Below are positions 62,085 to 64,000 of a stretch of 64,000 bases of DNA, in pieces; position 1 is the stretch's first letter, and each line of letters opens with the position of its first letter. Made by a program: the position numbers and the translations under genes. The stretch lies in assembly GCF_028682395.1 (NCBI RefSeq), contig NZ_JANHLC010000004.1, forward strand, positions 186,001-250,000. Reading direction: 5' to 3'. Source of the stretch: Pseudomonas putida. Lineage in GTDB: Bacteria > Pseudomonadota > Gammaproteobacteria > Pseudomonadales > Pseudomonadaceae. The notes under the pieces were generated by a model. That model ran no database searches. It was given only the letters and a program-made list of their open reading frames with translations, and was not told the DNA's origin.

Positions 62085-64000
62085 ATGAATGTCTTGCCCG
62101 TCCGGCTCAGTCACCGACTCAGCCTGGGCTGCCTGCTATTGCTCGTGCTCACCGCCCTGGCCGTCTACGCGGTCATGACCTGGCGCGGCCAACCCCGTGT
62201 CGAAGCCAGCAGCCGGATGCTCTCGCAACAAACCGGCCAGGCGATTATCAATCGCCTGTCGATGCAGCTCGCCGAAATCGAAGGCGTGACGACCAGCCTG
62301 TCGCACCTGGCCAGCGGCCTGCCGAAAGACGAACACAGCTACCTGCAAGGCCTGCCGAAGATCATCGACCATGAAAACGACCCGTCCATCGCCGGCGGCG
62401 GCGTCTGGCCGGAACCGGGCGCCTTTGACCCGGCCCAGGCGCGGCGCAGTTTCTTCTGGGCGCGCGACGAGCGCGGGCAGATGGTCTATCACGACGAGTT
62501 CAACCAGCCGGACTTCAGCGACTACCACACCGAAGCCTGGTACAGCGAGGCCCGCGCCAAACCCACCGGCCGCTGCATGTGGACCGAAGGTTACCTGGAC
62601 AGCGTAACCGGCGAGCCCATGGTCACCTGCACCGTGCCCTACCATCTGGACGGCCGCTTCGCCGGCGTCTCGACCCTCGACCTGCGCCTGGACGGCTTGA
62701 GCCAGGTCCTGGAAGAACAGGGCAACGTCACCGGTGGCTATGCCTTCGCCCTCGATCAACGGGGCAATGTGCTGTACTTCCCCGGGATCAAGCCCAAGCC
62801 CGGGGCCGCCATGCCGACCCTGGCGGACCTGAGCCGCGACCAGGCCTGGCTCGCCCCCGTGCAGAGCGCCGTGGCCGGGCTCGGCGCGCAATCGACCGCC
62901 AGCCTCAAACTGAACCATGACGGACGCCTCGACGAAGCCAGCCAAGTCCATCTGTTCGTGATGCCCGGTTCCGGCTGGGTCATCGGCCTGGTCACCCCAC
63001 AAAACCGTATCACCGAACTGGCCCGCACCCTGACCGGCGACATCCTGCTCTGGCTGTTGCCGGCCCTGGCCGCGCTGCTGTTCTTCGCCTGGCTGGCCGG
63101 CCATCGCCTGATCGCCCAGTTGGAAGAAACCACCCGGCAGATCGATGCCCTCAGCGCCGGCGGCGCACGCATCAACGAACTGAGCATCGAGCGCCACGAT
63201 GAAATCGGCACCCTGCGTGGAGCGGTCAATCGCTATGCCGCCCATCTGCGCGCCCTGCTGCAGCAAATCGCCGCAGAGTCCGGCCAGCTCAATGGCCAGA
63301 CCCGCGAGCTGGCAGCGCTCAGCGCAACCCTGGCCGAACGCGCCGAGCAGCAGCGTCAGGAGAACATCCAGCTGGCAGCGGCCATTACCGAAATGTCGTC
63401 GAGCGCCCAGGAAGTGGCCTTCAACACCAATCAGTGCGCTGACACCGCGCGCAACTCCCTCGGCGTGGTCCAGGACGGCCAGAACAAGGCCGAGCAATCG
63501 AGCCGGATGATGCAGACCCTGTCCCTGGAAATCACCGACGCTTGCGAGGTGGTCGCCGAGTTGGCCAACGACAGCCAGCGCATCGGCACGGTCCTGGATG
63601 TGATCAAGAGCATTTCCGCGCAGACCAACCTGCTTGCCCTCAACGCCGCGATCGAGGCCGCCAGGGCCGGTGAAGCGGGCCGCGGTTTTGCCGTGGTAGC
63701 CGATGAAGTCCGCGCACTGGCCGGCAAGACCCAGCATTCGGCGGATGAGATCAGCGCCATGATCGACTCCTTGCGCGACGCCTCGCATAAAGCCGTTGGC
63801 GCCATGCATGAGGGGCGCGATAACGCCAGCAACGCGCTGACCGGCAGCCAGGTCACGACCAGCGCACTGACCGTGACGGTGGAGAACTTTCGCAGCATTT
63901 CCGAGCGCACCGAGCAGATCGCCGTGGCCGCCCAGGAACAGAGCCATGTCACGCAGGAAATCAGCCAGTTGACCGAACGCATCCAGAGCCTGAGCGAGGC
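62085..64000 (+). CDS. Methyl-accepting chemotaxis protein with Cache sensor (3' end outside window)
   Basis: 638 codons are visible of a chemoreceptor that continues beyond the right edge. TM1 is at about 10–33 ([19 protein letters not shown]), followed by a periplasmic double-Cache domain (34–318) with [32 protein letters not shown] and [14 protein letters not shown]2 is at about 320–340 ([19 protein letters not shown]), then a HAMP-like segment and the signalling domain with the tip [33 protein letters not shown] precedes the ATG. It follows the kinase by 62 bp on the same strand, so it is likely the receptor for the pathway's substrate, a link inferred from position. Confidence 0.92.
   Translation, partial: MNVLPVRLSHRLSLGCLLLLVLTALAVYAVMTWRGQPRVEASSRMLSQQTGQAIINRLSMQLAEIEGVTTSLSHLASGLPKDEHSYLQGLPKIIDHENDPSIAGGGVWPEPGAFDPAQARRSFFWARDERGQMVYHDEFNQPDFSDYHTEAWYSEARAKPTGRCMWTEGYLDSVTGEPMVTCTVPYHLDGRFAGVSTLDLRLDGLSQVLEEQGNVTGGYAFALDQRGNVLYFPGIKPKPGAAMPTLADLSRDQAWLAPVQSAVAGLGAQSTASLKLNHDGRLDEASQVHLFVMPGSGWVIGLVTPQNRITELARTLTGDILLWLLPALAALLFFAWLAGHRLIAQLEETTRQIDALSAGGARINELSIERHDEIGTLRGAVNRYAAHLRALLQQIAAESGQLNGQTRELAALSATLAERAEQQRQENIQLAAAITEMSSSAQEVAFNTNQCADTARNSLGVVQDGQNKAEQSSRMMQTLSLEITDACEVVAELANDSQRIGTVLDVIKSISAQTNLLALNAAIEAARAGEAGRGFAVVADEVRALAGKTQHSADEISAMIDSLRDASHKAVGAMHEGRDNASNALTGSQVTTSALTVTVENFRSISERTEQIAVAAQEQSHVTQEISQLTERIQSLSE

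Overview
The window comes from a GC-rich gammaproteobacterium, almost certainly a Pseudomonas of the fluorescens/putida type. The gene order parC–parE–cpdA–nudF–thiC–tolC–waaA–hldE–msbA–waaP/G/C/F–ilvE–glnE–aceEF–dipA–msrA follows, from memory, the PA4964–PA5018 stretch of P. aeruginosa PAO1. No rRNA, tRNA, CRISPR array, insertion sequence or phage gene was seen. Names rest on motif reading and remembered synteny, not on a database search.

Layout. (1) 1–9.6 kb: a minus-strand run of mostly overlapping genes: nudF, a DUF1249 protein, cpdA, yqiA, parE, a phytase-esterase-like protein, a retropepsin, parC and a PqiC-type lipoprotein. (2) 9.8–15.7 kb: a DUF3298 lipoprotein, then thiamine genes (TPP riboswitch, thiC, CytX transporter), then tolC. 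(3) 15.7–21.4 kb: waaA, a LysR regulator divergent from an EmrE-type SMR pump, and an oxidoreductase / aldo-keto reductase / unknown-protein operon. (4) 21.5–41.4 kb: a large LPS block. It holds hldE, a PIG-L deacetylase (DnpA type), Mig-14, MsbA, a membrane glycosyltransferase-like protein, a GT2 enzyme, a carbamoyltransferase, four kinase-fold genes (one with two kinase domains), waaG, waaC and waaF. Most of it is on the minus strand and tightly coupled. It is interrupted by two plus-strand genes, a kinase-like protein and a TonB-dependent receptor. (5) 41.4–54.9 kb: ilvE, glnE, aceE-aceF, the GGDEF/EAL protein DipA, msrA and rlmJ.

(6) 54.9–64.0 kb is the accessory part and the most interesting. 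A DUF1937 protein and an orphan EutH-like permease diverge from a DeoR/GlpR-type regulator. Downstream of the regulator lie a GlpA-like flavoprotein with a BFD-type [2Fe-2S] tail, a second flavoprotein with an extra C-terminal domain, a GlpK-like FGGY kinase lacking the usual substrate arginine, and a Cache-domain chemoreceptor that runs off the window. Together they look like a complete sense–import–phosphorylate–oxidise pathway for a small polyol or related alcohol other than glycerol. That is my best candidate for an undescribed system.

Regulatory structure read directly: a TPP riboswitch with leader hairpins; twin GTAGT-N3-ACTAC palindromes upstream of aceE; a dyad between the LysR and SMR genes; two repeated GTCACAA/TTGTGAA pairs between eutH and the DeoR gene; and several terminator-like hairpins.
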